A stretch of 64,000 nucleotides of DNA from Paracoccaceae bacterium (GCA_003605175.1 QWDA01000009.1:124001-188000), one strand, 5' to 3'. Counted from the stretch's first letter, positions 26,192 to 34,643 are shown. Program-made: numbers and translations. Notes: generated by a model not told the origin, from the sequence alone.

Positions 26192-27265
26192 TCAGACGCG
26201 CCCCTCGCTGAGCGCATAGAAATAGCCCGCGACCGCCGCGACGACCAGCGCCGCCAGGATCGCGAAGAAGATCTTCCAGCCCGACCAGGGCCGCTCGCCC
26301 TGCACTCGGCCCGTGCGTCCGTTCACCACGAAGCGGTAGCTCTGGCCGCGAAACTTGTAGGCCGCCATCCAGACCGGCAGGAGCACGTGCTTGAAGGTCA
26401 CGTCCGAGACCTCGGTCCGCACCTCGTGCACCCGCTGCCGGTCACCGCCGATATCGAAGCGCACGTCGCGCAGGATGATCCCGTCCATATAGGCGCGCGC
26501 CTCGTCATAGCCGTCCAGGAGCTCGACCTGATAGCCCTCGGCCCGGAACCCCGCGAGGAATTCCGGCCGGTAGGGTTCGAGGCCCATCAGGTCCCAGGGC
26601 TCCAGCGCGTCGGTGAACCGCTTCGGCAGCGAGCGCGAGGCAAGCACCAGGATGTCGTCGAAGGCCCGCGCCACCCGACCGGAAACGCGGCGCCAGCGCA
26701 CCTCGGTGCGGCGGTCCTTGCCGTGGCCATGGCTGTGCACCGTGCCGCGTTCGCCGGAATACTCCGACCGGGTCTTCGCGTCGAAGGTCCAGTAGGGCAC
26801 ATAGATCCCCTCGAGCGTCCGTCCCTTGCGCGCATAGGCCTGAAGCCCGTTCGGCGCGAACCAGAGCCGGCCCAGCCAGCCGGTCATCGCCTCGCGCGCC
26901 TGCCGCTCGTCGAGCGCGAAGGGCAGGACACCCCTCGGCTTGATATGCCGGTGCGTGCCGGTGCCGGTCACCACCGGCGTGGCGCAGAACGGGCATTCCT
27001 TGGCATGGACCTCCTCGGCGAACTCCACCTGCGCCCCGCAATTCGGGCAGGAGAGCACGCGCGTTTCCTCGATCTCGGTCTCCGGCAGCCGCGCCTCCAC
27101 GGCGGCGCGGAAATCGAGCTCGTGGATCCCGCCCCAGGGCGCGGCGCCAGCGATCTCGTGTTCGTTGCCGCAATGGTCGCAGACCAGCCGGTCGGCCCCC
27201 GGTGCATAGCGCAGGTCGGAGCCGCAGGCGTCGCAGGGAAAGCGGTGTTCCTCGGGTGCCGTCAT
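26192..27265 (-). CDS. YdjG-like double zinc-ribbon membrane protein
   Basis: A 357-residue protein with two Cys4 zinc ribbons (Cys11, 14, 29, 32 and Cys73, 76, 91, 94), a middle domain with WFAPNGLQAYARKGRTLEGIYVPYWTFD, and one C-terminal membrane helix (about 331-350). This is the 'TFIIB-type zinc ribbon/primosomal N'-like' family that includes B. subtilis YdjG, which works with PspA and the SPFH protein YdjI at the membrane. Here it is in the same operon as an SPFH-GYF protein, supporting a membrane-stress role. The ribbons are more likely protein-binding than DNA-binding. Confidence 0.8.
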   Translation of the reverse strand: MTAPEEHRFPCDACGSDLRYAPGADRLVCDHCGNEHEIAGAAPWGGIHELDFRAAVEARLPETEIEETRVLSCPNCGAQVEFAEEVHAKECPFCATPVVTGTGTHRHIKPRGVLPFALDERQAREAMTGWLGRLWFAPNGLQAYARKGRTLEGIYVPYWTFDAKTRSEYSGERGTVHSHGHGKDRRTEVRWRRVSGRVARAFDDILVLASRSLPKRFTDALEPWDLMGLEPYRPEFLAGFRAEGYQVELLDGYDEARAYMDGIILRDVRFDIGGDRQRVHEVRTEVSDVTFKHVLLPVWMAAYKFRGQSYRFVVNGRTGRVQGERPWSGWKIFFAILAALVVAAVAGYFYALSEGRV

Positions 27266-27277
27266 CTCACAGGTCGG

Positions 27278-27757
27278 TCATGACGGGCGCAGCATCCGCA
27301 TCAGCGTGCCGTCCTTGCGAAGATAATGATGGCCGAGCGCGACCAGTGCATGGGCGCCCGCCAGATAGAACAGCGCGTCGCCGCCGAGGCTGTGGATCTC
27401 GGCCAGACTGCCGAGGCCCAGGAACCAGGCCGCCGCGCCGCCGATCGGCACCGCCGCCATCAGCACGTAAAGCGCCAGGTGCCCCCAATGCCGCAGCTTC
27501 GCCTCGGTCTCGCCGGTCCCGGGAACCGGACCGGGCGCGCCCGAAAATGCCCGCACCGCGATCCGGATCGCGACGATGGCCAGAACCGCGAGGCCCAGCC
27601 AGACATGGATCGGCCAGGCCGGGTCGTTGCCCTGGATCTTCTGGCGCAGGACGCGGCCCATGCCCTCGCCCGTGAACCAGGCGGAGGCAATGAGGAGGGC
27701 GACAGTCCAGTGCAGCGCGATCTGGAGCGCGGAATAGCGGTCGGAACTTGCGGTCAT
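27278..27757 (-). CDS. Cytochrome b561-family membrane protein
   Basis: A 159-residue protein with four predicted membrane helices and histidines placed as heme ligands: ALHWTVALLIASAWF (helix 1), PIHVWLGLAVLAIVAIRI (helix 2), LRHWGHLALYVLMAAVPIGG (helix 3) and GAHALVALGHHYLRKDGTL (helix 4). This matches prokaryotic b561 proteins that exchange electrons with quinone. It sits between the SPFH gene (47 bases) and the zinc-ribbon gene (12 bases), so it is probably part of that operon, which would add a redox step to the module. Confidence 0.9.
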   Translation of the reverse strand: MTASSDRYSALQIALHWTVALLIASAWFTGEGMGRVLRQKIQGNDPAWPIHVWLGLAVLAIVAIRIAVRAFSGAPGPVPGTGETEAKLRHWGHLALYVLMAAVPIGGAAAWFLGLGSLAEIHSLGGDALFYLAGAHALVALGHHYLRKDGTLMRMLRPS

Positions 27758-27804
27758 GGCATCAGGTCCTGAGAATGGCGTTTCCCTGCCTTAACGCGGA
27801 ACCG

Positions 27805-28911
27805 TCAGGTTTCCGGCGGCGGCGGAGGCAGAACGGTGAAAAGCTGCGCGAGTTCCGCAACATCTTCGGCGCGTTTCCACCCGTCCTGCCCGGCCGTCCA
27901 GACATGGCTCTGCCGCGTCAGGCTGCCATCGGCCGCCATCCGCCCCATCGTCGCCCGCGAGAACGGGCCCTTGGTCTCGCCGTTCTCCGCCACATGCCAG
28001 ACATGCTCCACCGGCGGCGGGGGAGGCGGCGGCGGTGTCGCGGCGGCGGGCGCCGCGCCCCAGGGCCCGCGCCCGGCCATCTGCGCGCCCATCGCCATGC
28101 CGATCCCGGCGCCGATTCCCGCACCCATCCCGCCCGAGACCTCGCCGCCCTTCTGCAGGGCCTCCGCCGTGGCGTATTGCGTATAGCGGTTCAGATCGCC
28201 CACCACGCCCATCGAGGTGCGCTTGTCCAGGGCCTCCTCGACCGCCGGCGGCAGCGAGATGTTTTCGATGTAAAGTTCCGGGATCGCCAGCCCGTAGGCC
28301 GCGATGTTGGCCGAGATCGCCTCGGCCACGTGCTTGCCCAGATCGGCGGTGTTCGCCGCCATGTCGAGGACCGGAATCCCCGAGGACGCGACCACGCGGC
28401 TGAATTCCTGCACGATGATGTTGCGGATCTGGAACGAGATCTCGTCCATCGTGAACTCGCCATCGGTGCCGACGATCTCGAGCATGAATTTCGCCGGATC
28501 GGTCACCTTCACCGCGTAGGTCCCGAAGGCCCGGAGCCGCGTCGGCCCGAACTCCGGATCGCGCAGCATGATCGGGTTCTTGGTGCCCCATTTCAGGTCG
28601 GTGAACCGCGTCGTGTTGACGAAGTAGATCTCCGACTTGAACGGCGACCGGAACCCGTGGTCCCAGTGCTGCAGCGTCGTCAGGATCGGCATGTTGTTGG
28701 TCTCGAGCATGTAGAGCCCGGGCGTGAACACATCCGCCAGCTGCCCCTCATGCACGAACACCGCCGCTTGGCCCTCGCGCACGGTCAGCTTCGCGCCGTA
28801 CTTGATCGCATGGCCCTCGCGCTCGAACCGCCAGACCATCGTGTCGCGGCTGTCATCCACCCAGTGGATGACGTCGATGAACTCGCCCGAGAGAAAATCG
28901 AAGATGCCCAT
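27805..28911 (-). CDS. SPFH-domain protein with C-terminal GYF domain (YdjI-like)
   Basis: A 368-residue protein: an SPFH (band 7/flotillin-like) domain over about 30-240 (VREGQAAVFVHEGQLADVFTPG, RAFGTYAVKVTDPAKFM, IPELYIENISLPP), a Gly/Ala/Met-rich then poly-Pro linker, and a GYF_2-type domain from about 300 (WHVAENGETKGPFSRATM). No membrane helix is present; family members associate with the membrane peripherally. It resembles the COG4260 'virion core protein'/YdjI group. It is co-directional with telA, xpaC and zinc-ribbon genes. The GYF end probably binds a proline-rich partner. Confidence 0.85.
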   Translation of the reverse strand: MGIFDFLSGEFIDVIHWVDDSRDTMVWRFEREGHAIKYGAKLTVREGQAAVFVHEGQLADVFTPGLYMLETNNMPILTTLQHWDHGFRSPFKSEIYFVNTTRFTDLKWGTKNPIMLRDPEFGPTRLRAFGTYAVKVTDPAKFMLEIVGTDGEFTMDEISFQIRNIIVQEFSRVVASSGIPVLDMAANTADLGKHVAEAISANIAAYGLAIPELYIENISLPPAVEEALDKRTSMGVVGDLNRYTQYATAEALQKGGEVSGGMGAGIGAGIGMAMGAQMAGRGPWGAAPAAATPPPPPPPPVEHVWHVAENGETKGPFSRATMGRMAADGSLTRQSHVWTAGQDGWKRAEDVAELAQLFTVLPPPPPET

Positions 28912-28938
28912 CCGTTCCTCCTGTTTCGTCGCCGGGGC

Positions 28939-29886
28939 CTAGCCCGCCCCGCTCATTCGTTCCTCGGCGATCTCCCGCACGATCGGCATCGCCTCGGCGG
29001 CGTCCATGCCCGGCGCGAGCCGCCTGTCGTAGAGGATCCGCAGGAGTTCCTCGTCATGCCGCGTCAGCAGCCCGAATTCTTCGTCGTCGTTGAAGATCGA
29101 CGGCCGCGCGCCGGGGCTGTCATTGGCAAGCCCCATGCCCTGCGCGATTTCCTCGTGGATGCAGGACAGCCGCAACAGGTCGGGATGCTCGGCGCGGATG
29201 ATCGCCACCGCCTGGGCATAGGTGCCGTCATCCTCCGGATCCCAGGCGAAGACCAGGCAATAGCTGGTCCGCGGCATGTCGGTCACCGTCCGGATCGCGC
29301 CCGGTGTGATCTCGGGGATGATCTTCTTCAATGCCGGCCCCAGCGCCTGCCGCGCCTCCTCGTCCACCTCGAAGACGTGGAAATTCGCATGCGACCCCTG
29401 CGCCACCATCCGCACCGGATGGCCCGAGATCCGCCCCATCCGCGCGGCATAGGCCTCGATCACGCGCCGGTCGGCCAGCTTCTGCTCCTCCGGGATCGCG
29501 CCGCCGAACTCCACCGACATCCGCACCGGCTCCGCCCAGCGGTGGAGCTTGGACGCGGTCTGCTTTGCCACCACGCTGCCGCCTACAGTGGCGTATTCCT
29601 CATAGAGCGCGATCCGCTTGAAGTTCCGCGCCAGCATCTCGGCGGTATAGGGCGTGTCCCTGCCGCCGCCGTCAGTCCGGAGCAGGTCCTGCGCCAGGAG
29701 CGACGCCTGCACGTTCGAGTAATAGGCCTGCAATTCCCGGCTCCTGGCCGAGGGCACCGGCATCTTCGGCTGCGGCGCGGCGCGAGCCGCCGCGGGCTCG
29801 CTCCCGGGCGGCGGCAGCGCGTCCAAGCAGCCCGCGAGGCCGCAGAGCGCGCCCGCAAGGGCGAGAACGGGCAGGGGGCGCCGCAT
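28939..29886 (-). CDS. Lipoprotein of the DUF2927 family
   Basis: A 315-residue exported lipoprotein: lipobox near residues 17-20 (LAGC), a Pro/Ala-rich spacer, then a domain with ALYEEYATVGGSVVAKQTASKL and RLSCIHEEIAQGMGLANDSP. The HEEIAQGMG segment resembles a zinc-peptidase helix, but the spacing is not a clear HExxH, so activity is uncertain. I recognise it as DUF2927, a family common in Rhodobacteraceae. It lies 6 bases after telA and 27 bases before the SPFH gene, and would supply the periplasmic part of this operon. Confidence 0.75.
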   Translation of the reverse strand: MRRPLPVLALAGALCGLAGCLDALPPPGSEPAAARAAPQPKMPVPSARSRELQAYYSNVQASLLAQDLLRTDGGGRDTPYTAEMLARNFKRIALYEEYATVGGSVVAKQTASKLHRWAEPVRMSVEFGGAIPEEQKLADRRVIEAYAARMGRISGHPVRMVAQGSHANFHVFEVDEEARQALGPALKKIIPEITPGAIRTVTDMPRTSYCLVFAWDPEDDGTYAQAVAIIRAEHPDLLRLSCIHEEIAQGMGLANDSPGARPSIFNDDEEFGLLTRHDEELLRILYDRRLAPGMDAAEAMPIVREIAEERMSGAG

Positions 29887-29892
29887 CCCCGG

Positions 29893-31086
29893 TCAGGCTC
29901 CCGGCACGCTCGATCTGGTAGTCACGCCGGCCTTGTCGGCCCGCGCCTTGGCGGAGGCGAGCGTGTCTTTCAGCCGCGTCTCCATCTCCTTGAGCTCGGT
30001 TTCCGCCGCCGCGCGCTTGGCCTTGCCATCATCGGCGATCTGCAGGCTCTCCTCGATGGTGGCGATCAGTTCGGCATTGGCGGTCTTGACCGCCTCGATG
30101 TCGAACACGCCGCGCTCCATCTCCTGCCGCACCGCCCGGTTCGCCTCGCGCAGGTTCTTCGCGTTCGCCGTCAGAAGCTCGTTCGTCAGGTCATTCGCGT
30201 CGCGCACCGCCTCGGCGGCCTCCGACGAGCGCTGGATCGTCACCGCCTGCGCCAGCTGCGTCTCCCAGAGCGGCACGGTGTTGACCAGGGTCGAGTTGAT
30301 CTTGGTCACCAGCGACTTGTCGTTCTCCTGCACCAGCCGGATCGAGGGCAGCGACTGCATTGTCACCTGCCGCGTCAGCTTCAGGTCGTGCACCCGCCGC
30401 TCCAGGTCGTCGCGCGCCGCGCGAAGGTCGCGCAGCTCCTGCGCCTCCATCACGCCGTCGGCCTCGGGCGCCGCCTTCACCCTGGCCTCCTTTTCCGGGA
30501 TGTCGGTCGCGTCGAGCCGCTCGAGCTTCTCCTCGCCGGCCGCGATGTAGAGCGCCAGCTCGTCATAGAAGCTCAGCGTCTTGTCGTAGAGCATGTCGAG
30601 CGACTTGATGTCCTTCAGAAGCTTGTGCTCATGGGTCAGGAGATTGTCGGTGATCGTGTCGATCTGCCCCTGCACCTCCTCGAATCGCGCCACGAAGCGC
30701 GCCATCGGCGCCGCCTTGCCGGTCAGCCATTCCCACCAGCTCTTCTTGCGCCGCACGTCGAGCTCGGACACCGAGAATCCCCGGATCGTCGAGACGATGT
30801 CGCGCAGGCTGTCGCCCGCCGGGCCCACATCCTTGTTGCGCACATCGGCCAGCATCGACTGGCTGATCTCCTGCAACTCGGCCTGCGCCGAGGAGCCGAA
30901 GGTCACGATCGACTGGGTGTTCGACATGTCGAGCTCGGCGATCCGCTTCTCGATCTCGGCCGCGACCGGCGCCTCGGCCGCCTTGTAGGGCACGATCTCC
31001 TGCGCCGGCTCGGGCAGCAGGGACTCGGCCACTTCCTTCACGATAGCGCCGGCCTCGTTCGCCTTCTGGCGCACTGTTGACGTCAT
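29893..31086 (-). CDS. TelA/KlaA-family toxic anion resistance protein
   Basis: A 397-residue helical, coiled-coil-rich protein of the TelA (YaaN/YceH) family: an N-terminal IVTFGSSAQAELQEISQSML, then KDVGPAGDSLRDIVSTIRGF, and LTGKAAPMARFVARFEEVQGQID. Plasmid members were linked to tellurite resistance; the chromosomal function is unknown, but members are tied to envelope stress. It follows the xpaC gene by 24 bases, the same pairing as xpaC-yaaN in B. subtilis. Confidence 0.9.
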   Translation of the reverse strand: MTSTVRQKANEAGAIVKEVAESLLPEPAQEIVPYKAAEAPVAAEIEKRIAELDMSNTQSIVTFGSSAQAELQEISQSMLADVRNKDVGPAGDSLRDIVSTIRGFSVSELDVRRKKSWWEWLTGKAAPMARFVARFEEVQGQIDTITDNLLTHEHKLLKDIKSLDMLYDKTLSFYDELALYIAAGEEKLERLDATDIPEKEARVKAAPEADGVMEAQELRDLRAARDDLERRVHDLKLTRQVTMQSLPSIRLVQENDKSLVTKINSTLVNTVPLWETQLAQAVTIQRSSEAAEAVRDANDLTNELLTANAKNLREANRAVRQEMERGVFDIEAVKTANAELIATIEESLQIADDGKAKRAAAETELKEMETRLKDTLASAKARADKAGVTTRSSVPGA

Positions 31087-31110
31087 TCCCTCAGCTCCGT
31101 TCCGTTCCTG

Positions 31111-31995
31111 TCATTCGGCGCGCACACCTTCGCGCTCCAGTCTCTCGCGCAACACGTCGATCTCGATATCAAGATCCGAGCGGTCGTCCAGCAGCATCCG
31201 CTCGGTCCGCGCCGCGAAGGTCTTCTCGAGATCGTCGAGGAGCGCCTCGTAATCCGCTCTGGCGCCCTGATCCTTGCGGATCCTGTAGAGATCGGCGAAT
31301 TTCACCGTCGCGTCGCGGGCGCCCAGAAGATAGACGCCCAGGTAACGCCGCGCGCCGGTCAGCGTGCGCGGATCGTCCTCGACCGTCCGGCAAAGCCGCC
31401 GCGCCGCGGTGATGAAGGCCTCCACCCGCTCGGTCAGCGCCCGGTCGCCGAGGGTGCGGACCGTCTCTCGCATCGCTTCGAGATAGGCCTCGGCCTCGTC
31501 CACCACCTTCGCGACCCGGTCGGTCTGGAATTCGCCATGGGCCTCGACGCCCTTGGCGCGGAGCGGGTCGATCCCGAAGGATGCCGCATGCAGGACCGCG
31601 CCAAGCACCGCGAAGATCGCCGCCGGCACCGCTCCGAACCCGGCGAACCCGGCGATCCCGAGGCTGAGCCCGATCAGCACGCTCGCCACCATCTTGCGCG
31701 GGAAGGCGGGGTGGCGGGCGATCTTGCGGGCGTTGTAGGCGTCCTCGGCCTTCAGCCCCTCGCGGGTCAGCCAGGCCCCGAGCATCAGCCCGCCGAAGGC
31801 GACCAGATATTCGGCAAGCCCCACAGGGCCCGCGAAGAAGGCGCGGATCCCGATCGGCACCGGGGCGAGGAACAACAGGTTGGTCCGGAACGCCATCCGC
31901 AGCGGCACCTTGCCGTCATAGGGCGAGATCTTGCCCGGCGGCGCCCCCGTGGCACCCGCGCCGGGGCTGTAGCGCCCGCCGAACCGTTCCGCCAT
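31111..31995 (-). CDS. XpaC-family protein
   Basis: A 294-residue protein annotated in relatives as '5-bromo-4-chloroindolyl phosphate hydrolysis family' (XpaC). The N-terminal part has hydrophobic stretches (LAEYLVAFGGLMLGAWLT and VASVLIGLSLGIAGFAGFGAVPAAIFAVLGAV); the C-terminal part is helical and ends with LDIEIDVLRERLEREG. The name comes from an old screen and does not prove an enzyme. The start overlaps the stop of a small two-helix membrane gene (TGATG), and telA follows. Confidence 0.8.
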   Translation of the reverse strand: MAERFGGRYSPGAGATGAPPGKISPYDGKVPLRMAFRTNLLFLAPVPIGIRAFFAGPVGLAEYLVAFGGLMLGAWLTREGLKAEDAYNARKIARHPAFPRKMVASVLIGLSLGIAGFAGFGAVPAAIFAVLGAVLHAASFGIDPLRAKGVEAHGEFQTDRVAKVVDEAEAYLEAMRETVRTLGDRALTERVEAFITAARRLCRTVEDDPRTLTGARRYLGVYLLGARDATVKFADLYRIRKDQGARADYEALLDDLEKTFAARTERMLLDDRSDLDIEIDVLRERLEREGVRAE

Positions 31996-32189
31996 CAGGC
32001 GCTCCCGCCCTGGACGGCCACATAGAGCATCAGCGCGACCAGGAGTGCGAAGGCGAGTTTCTGCACCGGCTTACCTTCCTCGATCTGCGGCAGCGGCGCG
32101 GTCAGCGCCGTGGCGACGGCCCGTCCGAGCTGCACCGTCAGCGCGACCAGAGCCGCGACGATCAGCACCGTCAGGACAAGACGTGTCAT
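31995..32189 (-). CDS. Small two-helix membrane protein heading the XpaC/TelA operon
   Basis: A 64-residue protein with two hydrophobic segments (LVLTVLIVAALVALTVQLG and KLAFALLVALMLYVAVQG) around a short polar loop (PLPQIEEGKPVQ). It overlaps xpaC by one base. I do not recognise a family. As the first gene of the run it may be a membrane anchor for the XpaC or TelA protein (inference). Confidence 0.72.
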   Translation of the reverse strand: MTRLVLTVLIVAALVALTVQLGRAVATALTAPLPQIEEGKPVQKLAFALLVALMLYVAVQGGSA

Positions 32190-32212
32190 TCCCGAAGCCT
32201 TTCACTGCCCCG

Positions 32213-32224
32213 CCTCGATATATA
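32213..32224 (-). promoter_or_regulatory. Candidate -10 region of the XpaC/TelA operon
   Basis: On the minus strand a TATATA-like sequence (around 32218-32224) lies about 28 bases before the first gene of the operon in a GC-rich setting. The best -35 with proper spacing (TGGTAA) is weak, so this is tentative. Confidence 0.35.
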
Positions 32225-32284
32225 GGACCCTCGCGCCTTCCTTACCAGATTTCGCGGGCCAGGGCACCCGGCTGCGCGTATTGA

Positions 32285-32308
32285 CGCAAGCCGCTGAAAC
32301 CGCTTGCG
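32285..32308. promoter_or_regulatory. Inverted repeat between the pseudouridine synthase and the XpaC/TelA operon
   Basis: CGCAAGC (32285-32291) and GCTTGCG (32302-32308) pair around a 10-base spacer. It lies just after the RluB-like stop and about 95 bases before the small membrane gene. It could end the upstream transcript (no T-run) or be an operator for the downstream operon. Confidence 0.4.
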
Positions 32309-32324
32309 AAACGGGATCCTTCGG

Positions 32325-33116
32325 TCATTTACGTCGCGTCTTTCCGGGCTTTTTCGGCGCCTGTGGCTTGGCCGGCTCCGCCCCTTGCTTCAGCCCGAGC
32401 TGGTCGGCGACCACCCTGGGCCGTACCTCCTCGACCGCGCCGGCTTGGAGTTCACCCAGCCGGAAAGGGCCATAGCTGATCCGGATCAGCCGGTTCACCA
32501 CCAGCCCGACAGCCTCCATCGCCCGGCGGATCTCGCGGTTCTTGCCCTCGCGCAGCGCCACTGTCGCCCAGGCATTGCTGGTCTGCTGCCGGTCGAGGCT
32601 GACCTCCATCGGCTGGAACCGGGTGCCGTCCACGATGAGCCCCTTGCGCAGCGGCTCGAAATCCTCGTCCTTCGGCGTGCCCTTGATCCTGACCCGGTAT
32701 TTCCGCAGCCAGCCGGTGGACGGCAGCTCCAGCCGCCGCTTGATCGCGCCGTCATTGGTCAGGAGCAGGAGCCCCTCGGAATTGAGATCGAGCCGGCCCA
32801 CGGTGACCACCCGCGGCAGGTCCGGGGGCAGGGCGTCGAACACCGTCTTGCGGCCCTGCTCGTCGCTCGTGGTGGTCACCAGCCCCGCGGGCTTGTGATA
32901 GAGCCAGAGCCGCGGCGCCTCGGCCTCGGGCAAGGGCTTGCCGTCGAGCGTGATCCTGTCCTTCCCGGTGACGTTCAGCGCCGGGCTGTCGATCGCCTTG
33001 CCGTTCACTGCCACCCGCCCGTCCGCGATGATCCGCTCCGCCTCGCGCCGCGAAGCCACGCCCGCCCGCGCGAGCACCTTGGCGATCCGGTCGCCGGGAG
33101 GTGATTTGTCGCTCAT
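32325..33116 (-). CDS. RluB-type ribosomal pseudouridine synthase
   Basis: A 263-residue RsuA/RluB-family enzyme. An N-terminal S4 RNA-binding domain ([21 protein letters not shown]) is followed by the catalytic domain with [17 protein letters not shown], where the Asp is the nucleophile. The [15 protein letters not shown] segment is the second family signature. A Lys/Pro-rich tail ([10 protein letters not shown]) follows. ATG 33116 is used; the longer in-frame extension runs through intergenic sequence and the dispersed repeat. The target is probably 23S rRNA, but the exact base is not deducible. Confidence 0.92.
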   Translation of the reverse strand: MSDKSPPGDRIAKVLARAGVASRREAERIIADGRVAVNGKAIDSPALNVTGKDRITLDGKPLPEAEAPRLWLYHKPAGLVTTTSDEQGRKTVFDALPPDLPRVVTVGRLDLNSEGLLLLTNDGAIKRRLELPSTGWLRKYRVRIKGTPKDEDFEPLRKGLIVDGTRFQPMEVSLDRQQTSNAWATVALREGKNREIRRAMEAVGLVVNRLIRISYGPFRLGELQAGAVEEVRPRVVADQLGLKQGAEPAKPQAPKKPGKTRRK

Positions 33117-33189
33117 GGCTCCGGATGTAGCCTGCCTTGCGCCCCTGCGCATCAGGAAAGGCGTTCCCTCGAGGCGCGCGCTCGCGCGC

Positions 33190-33233
33190 GCATTCCATCT
33201 CTCGCGCCGACGCCTCCGGCTCTGGTGCTCGGG
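33190..33233. repeat. Dispersed 44-bp intergenic repeat, copy B
   Basis: Matches 16742-16785 with three mismatches (starts GCATTCCATCTCTCGCG). Here it lies between the divergent pseudouridine synthase and complex I subunit genes, next to a GCGCGCGCTCGCGCGCGC-type inverted sequence. Confidence 0.6.
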
Positions 33234-33333
33234 CCGCCCCTGGCCGGCGGGTTCGCGGAAGATCCGGCGAATTGCCGCCTTGCAACGTCGTGGCGATTTT
33301 CCGATAGTCGCGCCCGGAACTCGGGAGGGCCCC

Positions 33334-33645
33334 ATGGCTGCGCGAATCTACAAGCCGTCGAAAACCGCGATGCAGTCGGGTGCCGCGCGCAGCAAGGCTT
33401 GGGTGCTGGAATATGCCGCCGAGAGTGCCCGCGCGGTGGACCCGCTGATGGGCTGGACCTCTTCCTCGGACACCCAGGCGCAGGTGCGGCTCCGCTTCGC
33501 GACCCGGGAGGAGGCGCTCGACTATGCCCGGCGCCACGGCATCGACGCGACGGTGATCGAGCCGAAGACCCGCAAGCCCAATATCCGCGCACGCGGCTAT
33601 GGCGAGAATTTCGCCACCGACCGGCGCGGTGCCTGGACCCACTGA
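33334..33645 (+). CDS. NDUFS4-like NADH dehydrogenase (complex I) accessory subunit
   Basis: A 103-residue 'ETC complex I subunit conserved region' protein: [51 protein letters not shown] and the [19 protein letters not shown] end are hallmarks of the family that includes mitochondrial NDUFS4. It helps stabilise the NADH-oxidising arm. It is encoded alone, outside the nuo operon, as in other alphaproteobacteria. ATG 33334 has GGGAGG upstream. Confidence 0.92.
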   Translation: MAARIYKPSKTAMQSGAARSKAWVLEYAAESARAVDPLMGWTSSSDTQAQVRLRFATREEALDYARRHGIDATVIEPKTRKPNIRARGYGENFATDRRGAWTH

Positions 33646-33704
33646 GCGCCGCTTTCGCGCCCGGTTGACAAGGGCGCCGCTGCCGGGAGAAGACACCCCC
33701 GCGC

Positions 33705-33781
33705 GGTCCCATAGCTCAACTGGATAGAGCAGCTGACTTCTAATCAGCAGGTTCGGGGTTCGAGTCCTCGTGGGATCGCCA
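33705..33781 (+). tRNA. tRNA-Arg (anticodon TCT)
   Basis: The 77-base gene folds as a cloverleaf: acceptor GGTCCCA/TGGGATC, D arm GCTC..GAGC, anticodon stem GCTGA/TCAGC with loop CTTCTAA (anticodon TCT, reads AGA), and T arm with loop TTCGAGT; CCA is encoded at 33779-33781. A TTGACA -35-like box lies at 33665-33670. AGA is a rare codon in GC-rich genomes. Confidence 0.95.
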
Positions 33782-33796
33782 GTCGGCGGCTGGCCC

Positions 33797-33828
33797 AAAA
33801 AGGAAAACGGCGGCGCCAAGCTCGCGCC
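33797..33828 (-). terminator. Intrinsic terminator of proC
   Basis: On the minus strand GGCGC-N7-GCGCC abuts the proC stop and is followed within a few bases by TTTTCCTTTTT. Confidence 0.6.
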
Positions 33829-34643
33829 TATCCGGCCTTGCCCAGTTCCGCCCCCCGGTCGCGCGCCGCTTCGGTTGCCTCGCGCACCAGGCCGCGCAGC
33901 CCGTCCCCGGCCATGAACACCTTCAGCGCCGTCGCCGTCGTGCCGCCAGGGCTCGTCACCTGTTCGCGCAACACCCCGGGCGGCGTCTCCGAGGTGAGCG
34001 CCATCCGGCCCGCCCCGGCCACCGTCTGCTTCGCCAGGAGCGCGGCCACGTCCTCGGGCAGCCCCAGGGCCACGCCCGCCTCGGTCAGCGCCTCGACGAA
34101 ATGGAACACATAGGCCGGGCCCGACCCGGAAATCGCGGTGACCGCATCCATCAGCGCCTCGTCCTCGATCCAGGCGACCGCGCCCGAGGTGGCCATCAGC
34201 CGCTCCGCCAGCGCCCGCGCCGTGGCACCGACGCCCGGCCCGGCGCAAAGCGCCATCATCCCTTCGCCGATCGCGGCCGGCGTGTTCGGCATGCAGCGGA
34301 TCACTTCGGTGTCCGGGGGCAGGGCGCCCGCCATCGCCGGGATCGTGATCCCCGCCGCGACCGACAGGAACGCCGCGCCGCGCTCGGCGAGGCCCCGGCA
34401 AGCCCCCAGCACCGGCACCACCATTGCCGGCTTCACCGCCAGCACCACCAGGGCCGGCGCGATGCCCTCCGGCAGCACCTCCGGCGCGGCCACCGCTTTT
34501 GCACCTGCCGCCCGCGCCCGCGCCCGCAACGCCTCCGCCGGCTCCACCACATGCACGACACGCGACGGATCCGCCGCCATCCAGCCCTGCAACATCGCAA
34601 AGCCCATATTGCCGCAGCCGATCAGCAGAATCGTTTCGGTCAT
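33828..34643 (-). CDS. proC: Pyrroline-5-carboxylate reductase
   Basis: Reduces pyrroline-5-carboxylate to proline with NAD(P)H. The 271-residue protein has an N-terminal Rossmann motif (LLIGCGNMGFAM), the VLAVKPAMV strand, RCMPNTPAAIGEGM, and the C-terminal catalytic/dimer helix region with SGSGPAYVFHFVEALTEAGV and SPGGTTATALKVF. ATG 34643 follows a GGGGGAAAG site. Divergent from the kinase gene across 169 bases that hold a 10-bp palindrome ATTGGCCAAT at 34698-34707. Confidence 0.94.
   Translation of the reverse strand: MTETILLIGCGNMGFAMLQGWMAADPSRVVHVVEPAEALRARARAAGAKAVAAPEVLPEGIAPALVVLAVKPAMVVPVLGACRGLAERGAAFLSVAAGITIPAMAGALPPDTEVIRCMPNTPAAIGEGMMALCAGPGVGATARALAERLMATSGAVAWIEDEALMDAVTAISGSGPAYVFHFVEALTEAGVALGLPEDVAALLAKQTVAGAGRMALTSETPPGVLREQVTSPGGTTATALKVFMAGDGLRGLVREATEAARDRGAELGKAG

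Noticed and set aside
27748-31080. 1110-codon open frame on the plus strand opposite the TelA/SPFH operon
   Set aside because: Pure antisense shadow of high-GC genes: low-complexity Arg/His/Leu-rich translation and no motif, while the minus-strand genes all have clear domains.
33660-33830. Mobile element integration at tRNA-Arg
   Set aside because: No integrase, direct repeat of the tRNA 3' end, or foreign genes flank the tRNA; ordinary core genes lie on both sides.
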